Both the position numbers and the translations under genes were made by a program. From Pseudomonas sp. (lineage in GTDB: Bacteria > Pseudomonadota > Gammaproteobacteria > Pseudomonadales > Pseudomonadaceae), in NCBI RefSeq assembly GCF_030698175.1, contig NZ_JAUYNT010000041.1:62001-126000 (forward strand): DNA of 64,000 bases. Reading direction: 5' to 3'. This document shows positions 7,318 to 16,306 of the stretch, in pieces (position 1 is the stretch's first letter; every line of letters begins with the position of its first letter). The notes under the pieces were generated by a model, which saw only the letters and a list, made by a program, of their open reading frames with translations, had not been told where the DNA came from and ran no database searches.

Positions 7318-10218
7318 TTAGAGCCCCAGGCTTGGGCTGGTCAGGGCCTGCGCGCCGCCCTGGTCGGCGAGGGTTTCCAGCGGTTTGGGGTGGTCGATAA
7401 AGTAGCCCTGGGCGTAGTCGATACCCAGGCCGTGCAGACAGTCGAGGGTGGCTTGGCTTTCAACAAACTCGGCCACGGTTTTCAGCCCGAGCTGCTGGGC
7501 GATTTGCTGCATGGAGCTGACCATCGCCTGGTTGATCGGATCGTGTTCCAGGCCGCGGATAAAGGTGCCATCGATTTTTAGCAAATCCAGGGGCAGATGG
7601 CGCAGGTAGGCATAGGAGGCGAAACCGCTGCCAAAGTCGTCGAGGGCGACCTTGATACCTTGCTCGCGCAGCTTGGTGATCCAGTCGGAGGACACGCCCA
7701 GTTCGCCCAGGGCGACCATTTCCGTGACTTCGATGCAGAGTTTGTGGGCCGGCAACTGATGGCTGGCCAAGAGTTCCTTGAGCAGTTGGTGCACTTCGCC
7801 ATCCAGCAGCGAGCTGCCGCTGAGGTTGAGGTTGACCTGGCTGAGCTGGCTCAGGTGTCGCGGGTTTTGCTCCATCCAGGCGAATACTTGGCGAATCACC
7901 CAGCGATCAATCGCTCCCAGCAGGCCATAGCGCTCGGCCGCGCCGAGGAACTGTCCGGGGGCAATCCACTCGCCCGATTGTGGGTCGCGGTAACGCAGCA
8001 GCACTTCATAGTGCCAGCCGGTTTCCGGTTGCTGCAGCGGCATCACCGGCTGAAAAAACAGCTCGAAGTGCTGGTGCTCGATGGCCGCGCGCAGGCGGGT
8101 AATCCACTGCAGTTGGCGCTGGTGCTCAAGCAGCACGCCGTCGGCCGGATTGAATTGATGGACGCGATTGCGGCCCTGATGCTTGGCCCGCTGGCAGGCG
8201 CTGTCGGCCCAGTTCAGGGCGGTTTCCCAATCGTTAACCGCACTGCTCAACTCGAGCAGGCCAATGCTGACAAACAGCCGAAACGGTCGCCCTTGCCAAC
8301 TGAAGACAAACTGCTCGACGCAGGCGCGTAAGGCTTCGGCCTGGGCCATGGCCGCGGCGCTGTCTTGCTGCTCGAGTAACACGACAAATTCATCGCCGCC
8401 AATCCGTGCCAGCTTGGCCTCGGCCGGCAGCTGGTGTTGCAGCTTGCTGGCCAGCTGGCGTAACAGTTGGTCGCCGGCGGAATGCCCGCAGAGGTCGTTA
8501 ACCTGCTTGAACTGATCGAGGTCGAGGTACAGCAGGTGACTGAAGTCCTGCGCCCGCGGATCGCTCAAAGCCGCTTGTAGCAAACGCTCCATCTCACGGC
8601 GGTTGAACAGGCCGGTGAGCGAGTCGTGGGCGGCGAGGTTTTGCAGGTGCAGCTCAAGGGCATGGCGTTCGCTGAGATCGACCACTATGCCTTCAATGCC
8701 CTCTTGGGCCGGCAACAGGTACAGCGACAGGTAGACCCAGCGGGCGTTGCCGCGATGATCGTGGACTTGGCACTCGCCGCTGACGGTTGGCTGCTCGGCG
8801 CTTAATTGCTCCAGCAGGTGGGTCCAGTCCGAGGTTTTCAGCAGGCTCTGAATCGCCTGGCCGCGCAAGTTTGGCGTCTGCTGCGGTAATTGTCCCAGCA
8901 GGCGCAGGAAGCTTGGGTTGGCTTCGAGAATAGTGCCGTCACGTTGGCAGCGGACTATGCCCTCGGCGGCGTTATTGAACAGCGCCTGGTAGCGCTCGAG
9001 GTTGTCTATGGCTTGCTGCTGGCTGGCGAATAAGTCAACGCGCACCTGTTCCAACTGCTTGGCGCTGAGGATGCCAAACAGAAAAAAGCTGATCGCCGGC
9101 AAATAGAAACTGATCTGGCTGAGCAGCGGCAAGTTGGGCAGCAAGCCCATTCGGCTCAGGGGCAGGGTGATCATCACCAGAAACGCGGCGGACCACAGCA
9201 TCAGCAAGGGTTTGGCCAGCGGCCGTTTGAGTTTGGCGCCATACAGGCACAGGCCGATCTGGTACAGGCCATTGAGCAGGAACAGGCTGTTGATTAATTG
9301 CTGCTGGCGAAAATCGTTCAGCCCCAGCACTGCCGGGCTGGCGCACAGCACTATCAGGGCAAAAAAGCCATTGCGCAGCAAGCGCAACCGCCGGCCTTGC
9401 AAGGCCAGAATGCTGCAAATAAACAGGCTGCTGGCAATCAGCGTGGCGGAGCCGGCGAGGTTCAGCAGAATGGTCTGCAGGCTCGGTTGCAACGGCCAGA
9501 GCAGATTGATCGGGCCGAGCAGGGCGCTGTAATACAGTGTCGCGCTGAACAGGGTGGCGCAATAAAAACCCAGCTGGGGCTCGCGCAAGGTGCTGTATTT
9601 GGCCAGATGAAACAGCGCCATGATCAGCAGCGCGCCGCACAGCAGGCCGCTTTTTAGCCAGCTGGTGGCCAGTAATTGCTTGCTGTTGGCGCTGGCCAGC
9701 AGGGACATGGGCAGGCTCAAGGAGCCGCTGCTTTTTACCCGTAAGAGAATCTCGTGACGGCCGGCTTCCAGCGCCGGTAGCGGTAACAGGAAGTTCGCAT
9801 AGGGTTCGCTGCGGGCGCTGAACGGCAGCAGGTCACCGGCGCGTCCGGCCGGCACGGGTTGGCCGTTAACCACCCGCCAGAGCTGGATGTCGTCGGTGAA
9901 CGGATTGTCGATGATCAGCGACAGCGGCTCGGCCGTACTGGTGTCGAGCGCAAAGCCAATCCACCAAGCACTGCCGGAATAGCCCAGCCGCAGATTGCCG
10001 TCGCGGAGCTGGCCGTGCAACTGCAGCTGTTCGAGTGCCTGGCTGGGGCTAAGGCTGGCGTGGGGGTCTTCGAACAGTTGAATTTGCTGCAGCGCCAGCG
10101 GTTGCTGGAGCATTTCCAAGTTGGCGCTAAAGGTGGGTAAGGCCGCCAGGCTCTGGCCTGCAACCAGGCACAGACAGGTCAGCAGCAAGCAGGATGGCGT
10201 GCGCAGAAATCGCAGCAT
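7318..10218 (-). CDS. Membrane GGDEF-EAL protein with 7TMR-DISM sensor
   Basis: A 966-residue inner-membrane protein that likely makes or breaks cyclic di-GMP. Order: signal peptide (about 1-25), periplasmic 7TMR-DISMED2 domain (30-165), seven-helix 7TMR-DISM region (about 185-390), PAS domain (about 415-535), GGDEF domain with intact GGDEF at 607-611, and EAL domain. The EAL signature reads EVL (738-740), a common active variant. The downstream DDFGSG (860-865), KID and E-F-V-E motifs are kept, so phosphodiesterase activity is plausible. The RxxD product-inhibition site before GGDEF is absent (PAEA instead). ATG 10218 is used; a GTG three codons earlier is possible. It stands alone between gabT (convergent) and the desaturase gene. 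Confidence 0.9.
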   Translation of the reverse strand: MLRFLRTPSCLLLTCLCLVAGQSLAALPTFSANLEMLQQPLALQQIQLFEDPHASLSPSQALEQLQLHGQLRDGNLRLGYSGSAWWIGFALDTSTAEPLSLIIDNPFTDDIQLWRVVNGQPVPAGRAGDLLPFSARSEPYANFLLPLPALEAGRHEILLRVKSSGSLSLPMSLLASANSKQLLATSWLKSGLLCGALLIMALFHLAKYSTLREPQLGFYCATLFSATLYYSALLGPINLLWPLQPSLQTILLNLAGSATLIASSLFICSILALQGRRLRLLRNGFFALIVLCASPAVLGLNDFRQQQLINSLFLLNGLYQIGLCLYGAKLKRPLAKPLLMLWSAAFLVMITLPLSRMGLLPNLPLLSQISFYLPAISFFLFGILSAKQLEQVRVDLFASQQQAIDNLERYQALFNNAAEGIVRCQRDGTILEANPSFLRLLGQLPQQTPNLRGQAIQSLLKTSDWTHLLEQLSAEQPTVSGECQVHDHRGNARWVYLSLYLLPAQEGIEGIVVDLSERHALELHLQNLAAHDSLTGLFNRREMERLLQAALSDPRAQDFSHLLYLDLDQFKQVNDLCGHSAGDQLLRQLASKLQHQLPAEAKLARIGGDEFVVLLEQQDSAAAMAQAEALRACVEQFVFSWQGRPFRLFVSIGLLELSSAVNDWETALNWADSACQRAKHQGRNRVHQFNPADGVLLEHQRQLQWITRLRAAIEHQHFELFFQPVMPLQQPETGWHYEVLLRYRDPQSGEWIAPGQFLGAAERYGLLGAIDRWVIRQVFAWMEQNPRHLSQLSQVNLNLSGSSLLDGEVHQLLKELLASHQLPAHKLCIEVTEMVALGELGVSSDWITKLREQGIKVALDDFGSGFASYAYLRHLPLDLLKIDGTFIRGLEHDPINQAMVSSMQQIAQQLGLKTVAEFVESQATLDCLHGLGIDYAQGYFIDHPKPLETLADQGGAQALTSPSLGL

Positions 10219-10369
10219 TAACAGCACCTGTGGACAGAAAGTGGCGGCGCCAGAGCTTCTAGTGAGCTCTGTGCGGTTTCCCGTGGCGCGTGCTGAATTC
10301 TAGTCGAGGCTGGCGGTGTTGCTGGGGTTGTCCGCACATTCTGGCCAACCAGTCGGCCAAATAGCGGCA

Positions 10370-10399
10370 AGCCGCCAGTGCAGGGCTGCGCTGGCGGCT
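10370..10399. repeat. Inverted repeat between desaturase and GGDEF-EAL genes
   Basis: AGCCGCCAG and CTGGCGGCT form a perfect 9-bp stem with a 12-base loop in the 207-bp gap downstream of the minus-strand desaturase. There is no T-tract, so it may be a weak or factor-dependent stop or an mRNA 3' hairpin. Confidence 0.4.
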
Positions 10400-10425
10400 G
10401 AGGTGGCTGGGCGAGCCGCTTGGGC

Positions 10426-11493
10426 TTAGGCGGTTTGGCTTGAGGCTGTTGCCGCCTGGCTGCGACGGGTCCAGCGATTGGCGCGGGCGAAGGTGCCAAA
10501 GTCGTTGAAACGCACGCCCGCGTCACGCAGCAATTGATGGCCCAGGGGCACCGTCAGCTGGCGGATATAGAAGGGTTCCTTGACCAGGAAATGGTGGAGC
10601 GCATGGCTGCTGCCGAAGTTAAAACAGAATGCCTGCAGCGGCCACAGCCACCAGGGGTTGAGCACCTGACATTGCTGCAACACATTGCCGGCCTCGAGAT
10701 CGCCGTAGTAGTGCATGTTCGAACTGACAAAGTGCAGGCAAAAGGTGCGCAGCACGTTAGGCCCGACCAGCACCACCACGGCGATATTGACGATGTTCAT
10801 CACCGCCAGGGTATTGGCCGACCAGTCGATTGGCGCGCCCAGCAGGCTGGCGATGCCATTGGCTGCATGGAAGCCGAGAAACACATACCAGCTGCCCCAG
10901 TTCAGCAAGCCCAGCGGCGCATAGACCTTGAGCGTGCGGCTGACGATCAGCCAGCGCTGCTGTGGATTCTTGGCGCGCAGAAAACGGATAAAGGACGACA
11001 TCATATTGTCGCCAACCATCAGCAACCGGGCGATGCCCCAGGGTTCGCCATTGGTGATGGCGCGCTCTTCCATGTCGGTCTCGGTGCCGGAGACCTTGTG
11101 GTGATTGAGGTGCAGGTGACGGCGCACCCAGGGGTTGATGGTGCTCGGCCGGGCCAGCCAGACCAGTCCCAGCATCAGGTTGTGCAGCACGCGCTGCTTG
11201 CGAAAATACATCGAGTGGATCAGGTCGTGTTCCAGCTCGTGGGTCAGCGAGGCAAAGAAGGCATTCAACAGCAGGCAGGCCCACCAGGCCAACTGGCCGT
11301 TGATATAGAGCGCGGCACTGGCAAACATGCCGGCCAGGGCGAAGGCCAGGATGCCGGCGCCGAGGGCATCCTGATGGTTCAGGATGGGAAAGCGCTGACG
11401 CAGTTCGGCGCCATGAGCCATCAGTACTTCGCGAATATGGGCGGCCTGTTGTTGCGGATTTAACGGCACGGGGCTTGCGGGAGAGTGGGACAT
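10426..11493 (-). CDS. Membrane fatty-acid desaturase family protein
   Basis: A 355-residue membrane di-iron enzyme of the FA_desaturase family, different from DesA in this window. The three histidine clusters expected for iron binding are present: HELEHDLIH (about 85-93), HLHLNHH (about 125-131) and SHALHHF (near 303). Hydrophobic segments near 45-85 and 185-250 would anchor it in the inner membrane. The substrate is not clear; related proteins act on fatty acyl chains, hydrocarbons or carotenoid-like lipids. It is divergent from an AraC-type regulator 98 bases away, which is probably its activator. The gap holds an imperfect inverted repeat around 11523-11547. Confidence 0.75.
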   Translation of the reverse strand: MSHSPASPVPLNPQQQAAHIREVLMAHGAELRQRFPILNHQDALGAGILAFALAGMFASAALYINGQLAWWACLLLNAFFASLTHELEHDLIHSMYFRKQRVLHNLMLGLVWLARPSTINPWVRRHLHLNHHKVSGTETDMEERAITNGEPWGIARLLMVGDNMMSSFIRFLRAKNPQQRWLIVSRTLKVYAPLGLLNWGSWYVFLGFHAANGIASLLGAPIDWSANTLAVMNIVNIAVVVLVGPNVLRTFCLHFVSSNMHYYGDLEAGNVLQQCQVLNPWWLWPLQAFCFNFGSSHALHHFLVKEPFYIRQLTVPLGHQLLRDAGVRFNDFGTFARANRWTRRSQAATASSQTA

Positions 11494-11591
11494 GCTTACA
11501 TCCTCTAATCAATGTGCCGCCAGTGTGCGTCGATCAGCCGCACTGAGCCTGACCCTAAACGCCAACCTGTTGACCGGATGCGCCAATCTGC

Positions 11592-12611
11592 ATGACTGCT
11601 CAAGCCACTACCCTCGCCAGTTGGACCCGCGCCCTGCGCAAGCAGCTCGACAGCCTGGGCCTCGATAGCCTGGCGCTGTGCCGCGAGGCCGGGCTCGACC
11701 CGCAGTGGATGGACAACCCGCAGGCGCGCTATCCGCTGTCGGCCACCACCAAGCTGTGGCAGTTGGCGGTGGCGGCCAGCGGCGATCCGGCCCTGGGTTT
11801 GAAGACTTCGCAGTTCGTCACCCCGACCACCTTTCACGCCCTGGGTTATGCGCTGGGCGCCAGTGCCAGCCTGCGCGAAGTGTTCGAGCGGATCGTCCGT
11901 TATCACCAGGTGGTCAGCGATGCGTTGCTGCTGGAGCTGAACCTGGTCGGCGACTGCTACGAGTTCCGCCTGCGAGTGCCACCCGGCAGCAGCGAGCCGG
12001 CGGCCGAGGCGCAGGATGCCTTTGCGGCACTGCATGTGCGCACCTGCCGCAATCGCCTTGGGCGCGCTTATGCACCGCTGGCCGTGCACCTGCGCCGCCC
12101 GCCACCGGCCGATCCGCAACCCTGGCAGGCGGTGTTTCGCGCGCCCATCGTATTTGCCGCTCCTGAGACCCTGCTGCGTTTCGACCGGGCCAGTTTCGAG
12201 CAGCCGCTGGACGACGCCAATCTGGAGTTGGCCGAGCACAACGACCTGGTGTTGCAGCGCACTCTAGAACTGCGCGAGGCGCCAAGCTGGCAGCGCAAGG
12301 TGCGCGCTTGTTTGCAGGCGCAGTTGCCCAATGGCGAACCCTCGGCGGAGCGCATCGCGCAGATGCTGCACCTGAGCTTGCGCAGCTTGCAGCGCCATCT
12401 GGCCGATGAAGGCTGCGGCTACGAGGCGTTGCTGGCCGACACCCGGCAGAGCCTAGCGCTGGCCCATATGCGCGACCCGCGTTGCTCAATCAGCGAGATC
12501 GCCTACCTGCTGGGCTTTGCCGACACCAGTAGCTTCAGTCGCGCCTTCAAACGCTGGACCGGCCAGGCGCCGAGCCAGTACCGCGAAGCGCTGCGGCAAA
12601 ATGGCAGCTAA
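11592..12611 (+). CDS. AraC-family regulator (Arabinose_bd N-terminus)
   Basis: A 339-residue transcription factor. Residues about 20-205 form the Arabinose_bd-type ligand-sensing domain found in OruR/ArgR-like and lipid-responsive regulators. Residues 235-335 hold two helix-turn-helix motifs (SAERIAQMLHLSLRSLQRHL and ISEIAYLLGFADTSSFSRAF), with the usual AraC ending FKRWTGQAPSQYR. It is transcribed away from the membrane desaturase gene, the classical arrangement for a dedicated activator. The signal may be a fatty acid or its breakdown product, but this is inferred from the neighbour only. No strong ribosome binding site precedes ATG 11592. Confidence 0.85.
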   Translation: MTAQATTLASWTRALRKQLDSLGLDSLALCREAGLDPQWMDNPQARYPLSATTKLWQLAVAASGDPALGLKTSQFVTPTTFHALGYALGASASLREVFERIVRYHQVVSDALLLELNLVGDCYEFRLRVPPGSSEPAAEAQDAFAALHVRTCRNRLGRAYAPLAVHLRRPPPADPQPWQAVFRAPIVFAAPETLLRFDRASFEQPLDDANLELAEHNDLVLQRTLELREAPSWQRKVRACLQAQLPNGEPSAERIAQMLHLSLRSLQRHLADEGCGYEALLADTRQSLALAHMRDPRCSISEIAYLLGFADTSSFSRAFKRWTGQAPSQYREALRQNGS

Positions 12612-12847
12612 CGGCTACAGCGACAGGCGGTCGGCTAACGTATGGCTCCGGCGGCCATTGCCGAAGTTGTTTGCCGGCAGTATTTTTTGGCTATGGCTGC
12701 GTGAGTGGTTGAACGTGCTTGGCAGTCCAGCGCGCGACAACGCTAGACACTTGGACCTGAGATGGAGCCGCTCCTGCAGGTAGCGTTGCAACCGTTAACG
12801 GGTACACAGCCTATTTTTCACCCCATCAACCCTGAGTCGAAACCCAG

Positions 12848-13360
12848 ATGAAAACCTTGATCGAGCACCTGGCGCAATACGCGGCCTATCACCGCGATCG
12901 GCGCAATATCGCCACGCACTTTATCGGTATTCCTTTGATAGTGCTGGCGGTGGCGGTGTTGCTGTCGCGTCCAGGCGTTGCGCTGCTCGGTATGTGGTTG
13001 TCACCGGCAGCGTTAACGGCGCTGGCGGCGGGGTTGTTTTACTGCCGACTGGATCTGCGTTTTGGCCTGCTGATGAGCGGCCTGCTCGGTCTGTGTCTGT
13101 GGGGCGGGGCGAGTCTGGCGCAGCAGGGTACTGGCGTCTGGCTCGGCTGGGGGATTGGTTTGTTTGTGCTCGGCTGGATCATCCAGTTCGTCGGTCATTA
13201 CTACGAGGGGCGCAAACCGGCCTTTGTCGACGACATCATGGGCTTGGCGGTGGGGCCGCTGTTTGTGGTGGCCGAGTTGGCGTTCTTGCTGGGTTGGCGC
13301 GATGAGGTGCGCGAGGAAGTCGAAAAGCGTGCCGGCCCAAGCTGTATCCGCAAGCGCTAA
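12848..13360 (+). CDS. DUF962 / Mpo1-like membrane protein
   Basis: A 170-residue integral membrane protein. Residues 1-25 carry the family signature (AYHRDRRNIATHFIGIP), followed by about four to five hydrophobic helices and the second conserved block, QFVGHYYEGRKPAF. Fungal Mpo1 is a dioxygenase that shortens 2-hydroxy fatty acids using histidines in such motifs, and the His residues are conserved here. Bacterial members are mostly unstudied. It sits between fatty-acid desaturase genes, so a lipid role is reasonable. The last 20 residues are charged and cytoplasmic. The 236 bases before it hold no gene. Confidence 0.8.
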   Translation: MKTLIEHLAQYAAYHRDRRNIATHFIGIPLIVLAVAVLLSRPGVALLGMWLSPAALTALAAGLFYCRLDLRFGLLMSGLLGLCLWGGASLAQQGTGVWLGWGIGLFVLGWIIQFVGHYYEGRKPAFVDDIMGLAVGPLFVVAELAFLLGWRDEVREEVEKRAGPSCIRKR

Positions 13361-13532
13361 CATCTCCTCGTCGGCGTAGTCAGCAGCAAGCTGGCCACGG
13401 TTAATTACGACTTAAGGGTTCTGTTCGCCGGCTAATAGCGACAAGCTACTGGGACTTTCGCCCCAATTGCGGCGATAATGAGTGCACGCTTGTTCATCCA
13501 GCGCTTTTCTCTTTGCTTGAGGCCATTTCCCC

Positions 13533-14717
13533 ATGTGGTACAACGGTTTACTCGACTTGTCAGCCTGGCAGTTGTTGGCAGTTACCCTGCTGATCACCCA
13601 TGTGACCATTGTCGCGGTCACGGTTTATTTGCATCGTTACTCGGCGCACCGGGCGCTGGAGCTGCACCCGGCGCTGAAGCATTTTTTCCGCTTCTGGTTA
13701 TGGCTGACCACGGCGCAAAATACCCGCGAGTGGACCGCCATCCACCGCAAGCACCACGCCAAGTGCGAAACCGTCGATGACCCCCATAGCCCGGTAATCA
13801 AAGGCCTGCGCACCGTGCTGTTGACCGGTGCCGAGCTGTACCGCGCCGAGGCCGAGAACCCGGAAACCCTGCGCATCTACGGCAAGAACTGCCCGGAAGA
13901 CTGGCTCGAGCGCAATCTCTATTCGCGCTTCCCAATCGGCGGCATCGCTATCATGGCGGTCATCGACCTGGCCCTGTTCGGCGTGCTCGGCATGACCGTT
14001 TGGGCGGTGCAGATGATGTGGATTCCGGTCTGGGCAGCGGGCGTGGTCAATGGCCTCGGCCATGCGGTGGGTTATCGCAACTTCGAGTGCCGCGATGCGG
14101 CCACCAACCTCTCGCCTTGGGGCATTTTGATCGGTGGCGAAGAGCTGCATAACAACCACCACACCTACCCGAACTCGGCCAAGCTGTCGGTTAAGCCTTG
14201 GGAGTTCGACATGGGCTGGGCCTGGATTCAACTGTTCAGCTTCCTGCGCCTGGCCAAGGTCCAGCGCGTGGCGCCGATTGCCCACCGGGTCCCCGGCAAG
14301 GGCAGTATGGACATGGACACCGCCATGGCGATCCTCAACAACCGCTTCCAGATCATGGCCCAGTACCGCAAGTTGGTGATCGCGCCGCTGGTCAAGCAAG
14401 AGCTGGCCAAGGCCGATGCTTCGGTGCGTTATCAGTTCCGCCGGGCCAAACGCCTGCTGTCTCGCGAAACCAGCCTGCTGGATGAAAAACACCAGGCACG
14501 CATCCAGCTGATGTTGGAGCAAAGCCAGGCGCTCAAGGTGATCTACGAGAAGCGTTTGGCCCTGCAGCAGATCTGGGTCAAAACCAGCGCCAACGGTCAC
14601 GACATGCTGGAGGCGATCAAGCAGTGGATCAGCGAAGCGGAAGCCAGCGGCATTCAGTCGCTGCACGAGTTTGCCGCGCAGCTGAAAACCTACTCGCTGC
14701 GCCCGGCTAACGGCTAA
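13533..14717 (+). CDS. desA: Delta-9 fatty acid desaturase DesA
   Basis: A 394-residue membrane di-iron desaturase that introduces the delta-9 double bond into acyl chains of phospholipids, helping keep the membrane fluid under aerobic growth. The three His boxes are clear: HRYSAH (34-39), HRKHH (71-75) and HNNHH (about 207-211). The first hydrophobic segments lie at 8-30 and 52-60, and a second pair at about 135-175. The last 130 residues are a charged, probably helical tail. Sequence start and genomic position match P. aeruginosa desA (PA0286). A strong terminator follows at 14738. Confidence 0.9.
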   Translation: MWYNGLLDLSAWQLLAVTLLITHVTIVAVTVYLHRYSAHRALELHPALKHFFRFWLWLTTAQNTREWTAIHRKHHAKCETVDDPHSPVIKGLRTVLLTGAELYRAEAENPETLRIYGKNCPEDWLERNLYSRFPIGGIAIMAVIDLALFGVLGMTVWAVQMMWIPVWAAGVVNGLGHAVGYRNFECRDAATNLSPWGILIGGEELHNNHHTYPNSAKLSVKPWEFDMGWAWIQLFSFLRLAKVQRVAPIAHRVPGKGSMDMDTAMAILNNRFQIMAQYRKLVIAPLVKQELAKADASVRYQFRRAKRLLSRETSLLDEKHQARIQLMLEQSQALKVIYEKRLALQQIWVKTSANGHDMLEAIKQWISEAEASGIQSLHEFAAQLKTYSLRPANG

Positions 14718-14737
14718 GTGCGCCTTAGCGACTCAAC

Positions 14738-14771
14738 AGCCCGCCCGTCCCCGCAGACCGGCGGGCTTTTT
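14738..14771 (+). terminator. Terminator after desA
   Basis: AGCCCGCC pairs with GGCGGGCT (8 bp, 14-base loop), followed by five T. It lies 21 bases downstream of the desA stop. Confidence 0.85.
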
Positions 14772-14803
14772 GTTGGTACTGCAGTCGATGCGCGCAGCCT
14801 TTG

Positions 14804-14970
14804 GTAGGGTGGATTAGTGGCGCAGGACAAGGCTTGAAAATCAACTGAGCAATATGTGCGCCACGTAACCCACCATGGCGCTCGACCGGAAAACCGCATG
14901 GTGGGTTACGCGGCGCCCGGCTTGCGCGGTGATGCAAACAACCACCGCCCGCGCCGCTAACCCACCCTAC
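14804..14970. repeat. REP-like composite repeat, left copy
   Basis: 167 bp that begin with GTAGGGTGG and end with its complement CCACCCTAC. Inside is a 13-bp perfect inverted pair (GTAACCCACCATG and its complement) around a 20-base loop. Bases 14865-14970 match 17268-17373 at 104 of 106 positions in the same orientation. The two copies frame the persulfide operon. Confidence 0.8.
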
Positions 14971-15075
14971 GAATTACCGCGTACCAGGCATCGCCTAACC
15001 AACCCACATACCTCAACACATAACTGGGACAGAACCTTTTCCATGGCCGTTGATCGGCCTGGCTGGACACTCTCC

Positions 15076-15111
15076 ATAAATACATTATATTAAATTACAT
15101 ATTGTATTTAT
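15076..15111 (+). promoter_or_regulatory. Probable operator of the persulfide operon
   Basis: ATAAATACA (15076-15084) and TGTATTTAT (15103-15111) form a perfect 9-bp inverted repeat in an A/T-only setting. It ends 12 bases before the regulator start, with an AAGGTG ribosome binding site between. BigR-type repressors bind AT-rich imperfect palindromes in their own promoters, so this is the likely autoregulatory site. Induction by sulfide or persulfides would follow if the encoded protein behaves like its family. Confidence 0.7.
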
Positions 15112-15123
15112 CTAAGGTGAACC

Positions 15124-15450
15124 ATGTCCCTCGCCGATCCTGTGCTTAATATCGAGCAACTGCGCGCCAATGCTGGGGCCGCTGGCCAGCTGTTGAAGAC
15201 CCTGGCCAACCCTGACCGGCTGTTGTTGCTCTGCCAGCTGTCCCAGGGCGAGCGCAATGTGGGTGAGTTGGAGGCGCTGCTGGGCATTGTGCAGCCGACC
15301 CTCTCGCAGCAACTGGCGGTGCTGCGCCGCGAAGGTCTGGTCGACACCCGCCGCGACGGCAAGCAGGTGTATTACCGCATCAGCAGCTCGCAGGCGTTGG
15401 CGGTGATCAATACCCTCTATCAACTGTACTGTGCCGAGGGCGGGCAATGA
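15124..15450 (+). CDS. ArsR-family persulfide sensor, BigR/SqrR-like
   Basis: A 108-residue winged-helix repressor. The recognition region is VQPTLSQQLAVLRREGLVDTRRDGK (57-80), nearly the same as in BigR and SqrR. It keeps only two cysteines, Cys37 (LLLLCQL) and Cys103 (LYCAEGG), at the positions where BigR and SqrR form the di- or tetrasulfide bond that releases DNA. No metal-binding CxC motif of arsenic sensors is present. It starts 12 bases after an AT-rich palindrome and overlaps the next gene by 4 bases. The rest of the operon (transport, dioxygenase) agrees with persulfide sensing. Confidence 0.88.
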   Translation: MSLADPVLNIEQLRANAGAAGQLLKTLANPDRLLLLCQLSQGERNVGELEALLGIVQPTLSQQLAVLRREGLVDTRRDGKQVYYRISSSQALAVINTLYQLYCAEGGQ

Positions 15451-15881
15451 TTATCGACTGGCTGAACTTCAGCCCCTGGTCGGCTTTGGCCGGTGGTGCC
15501 TTGATTGGCCTGGCGGCGGCGCTGTTTGTGCTGTTTAACGGGCGGGTGGCCGGCATCAGTGGCTTGCTCGGCAGCCTGCTGGTGCGCGGCGGCGAGGGGC
15601 GTGGCGAGAAGGCGTTGTTTCTGCTCGGCCTGCTGCTGGCACCGCTGCTCTGGCAGCTGTTCGCTGCCTTGCCAATGCTTGAGTTTCAGGGCGGCTGGCT
15701 GAGCCTGACGTTGGCCGGATTGCTGGTTGGCGTCGGCACTCGGTATGGCGCCGGTTGCACCAGCGGTCATGGCGTCTGCGGTATCTCCCGGCTGTCGCCG
15801 CGCTCCTTGGTGGCCACCGGGGTGTTTATGGCCGCCGGATTTGCCACGGTATTTATCCTTCGTCATCTGTTGGGGGCCTGA
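15447..15881 (+). CDS. YeeE/YedE-family half transporter, first subunit
   Basis: A 144-residue membrane protein with about four hydrophobic helices. The conserved signature GAGCTSGHGVCGISRLSPRS (about 102-121) contains the two cysteines that pass sulfur species through YeeE-type channels. Members of this size act in pairs (PmpA/PmpB type); the partner follows 2 bases after the stop. The start ATG overlaps the sensor stop by 4 bases, so translation is coupled. In BigR-controlled operons this family is thought to move sulfur compounds such as thiosulfate or sulfite across the inner membrane; the exact cargo here is unknown. Confidence 0.82.
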   Translation: MIIDWLNFSPWSALAGGALIGLAAALFVLFNGRVAGISGLLGSLLVRGGEGRGEKALFLLGLLLAPLLWQLFAALPMLEFQGGWLSLTLAGLLVGVGTRYGAGCTSGHGVCGISRLSPRSLVATGVFMAAGFATVFILRHLLGA

Positions 15882-15883
15882 GC

Positions 15884-16306
15884 ATGGGTAAGCTGATTGC
15901 GTTAGTCGCCGGGCTGATCTTTGGCCTGGGTTTGCTGTTGTCCGGCATGGCTAATCCGGCCAAGGTGCTGGGCTTTCTTGACCTGGCCGGCCCTTGGGAC
16001 CCGTCGCTGGCCTTAGTTATGGCCGGCGCCATTGGGGTGGCGCTGTTGCCGTTTAGCTGGGCCAAACGCCAGAGCCGCTCGCTGTTGGGCGCCGCCATGC
16101 AGTTGCCGCTCAAGCGCGGCTTGGACAGTCGTTTGCTGATCGGCAGCCTGCTGTTTGGCATCGGCTGGGGCATCGCCGGCATCTGTCCGGGGCCGGCCGT
16201 GGCGATTTTGCTCACCGGCCACTGGCAGGCACTGCTGTTTGTACTGGCCATGCTCGCCGGTATGGGCCTGTTTGAGCTGCTGGAGCGGCGCGGGAGCCAG
16301 GCATGA
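15884..16306 (+). CDS. YeeE/YedE-family half transporter, second subunit
   Basis: A 140-residue membrane protein, the PmpB-like partner of the preceding gene. It begins with the family's GLIFGLGLLLSGMANPAKVL (about 10-29) and has the second conserved block GWGIAGICPGPA (about 98-109), in which the Cys is the counterpart of the sulfur-conducting cysteine. About four hydrophobic helices are visible. The ATG at 15884 is preferred over a longer frame from 15755, which would run through the upstream gene. It overlaps the dioxygenase gene by 4 bases. Confidence 0.82.
   Translation: MGKLIALVAGLIFGLGLLLSGMANPAKVLGFLDLAGPWDPSLALVMAGAIGVALLPFSWAKRQSRSLLGAAMQLPLKRGLDSRLLIGSLLFGIGWGIAGICPGPAVAILLTGHWQALLFVLAMLAGMGLFELLERRGSQA

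Noticed and set aside
14714..14937. Similar small minus-strand frames at 14714-14937 and 17087-17385 (MRFSGRAPWWV / MRFTGRAPWWV)
   Set aside because: They are translations of the duplicated REP-like repeat, not a duplicated gene.
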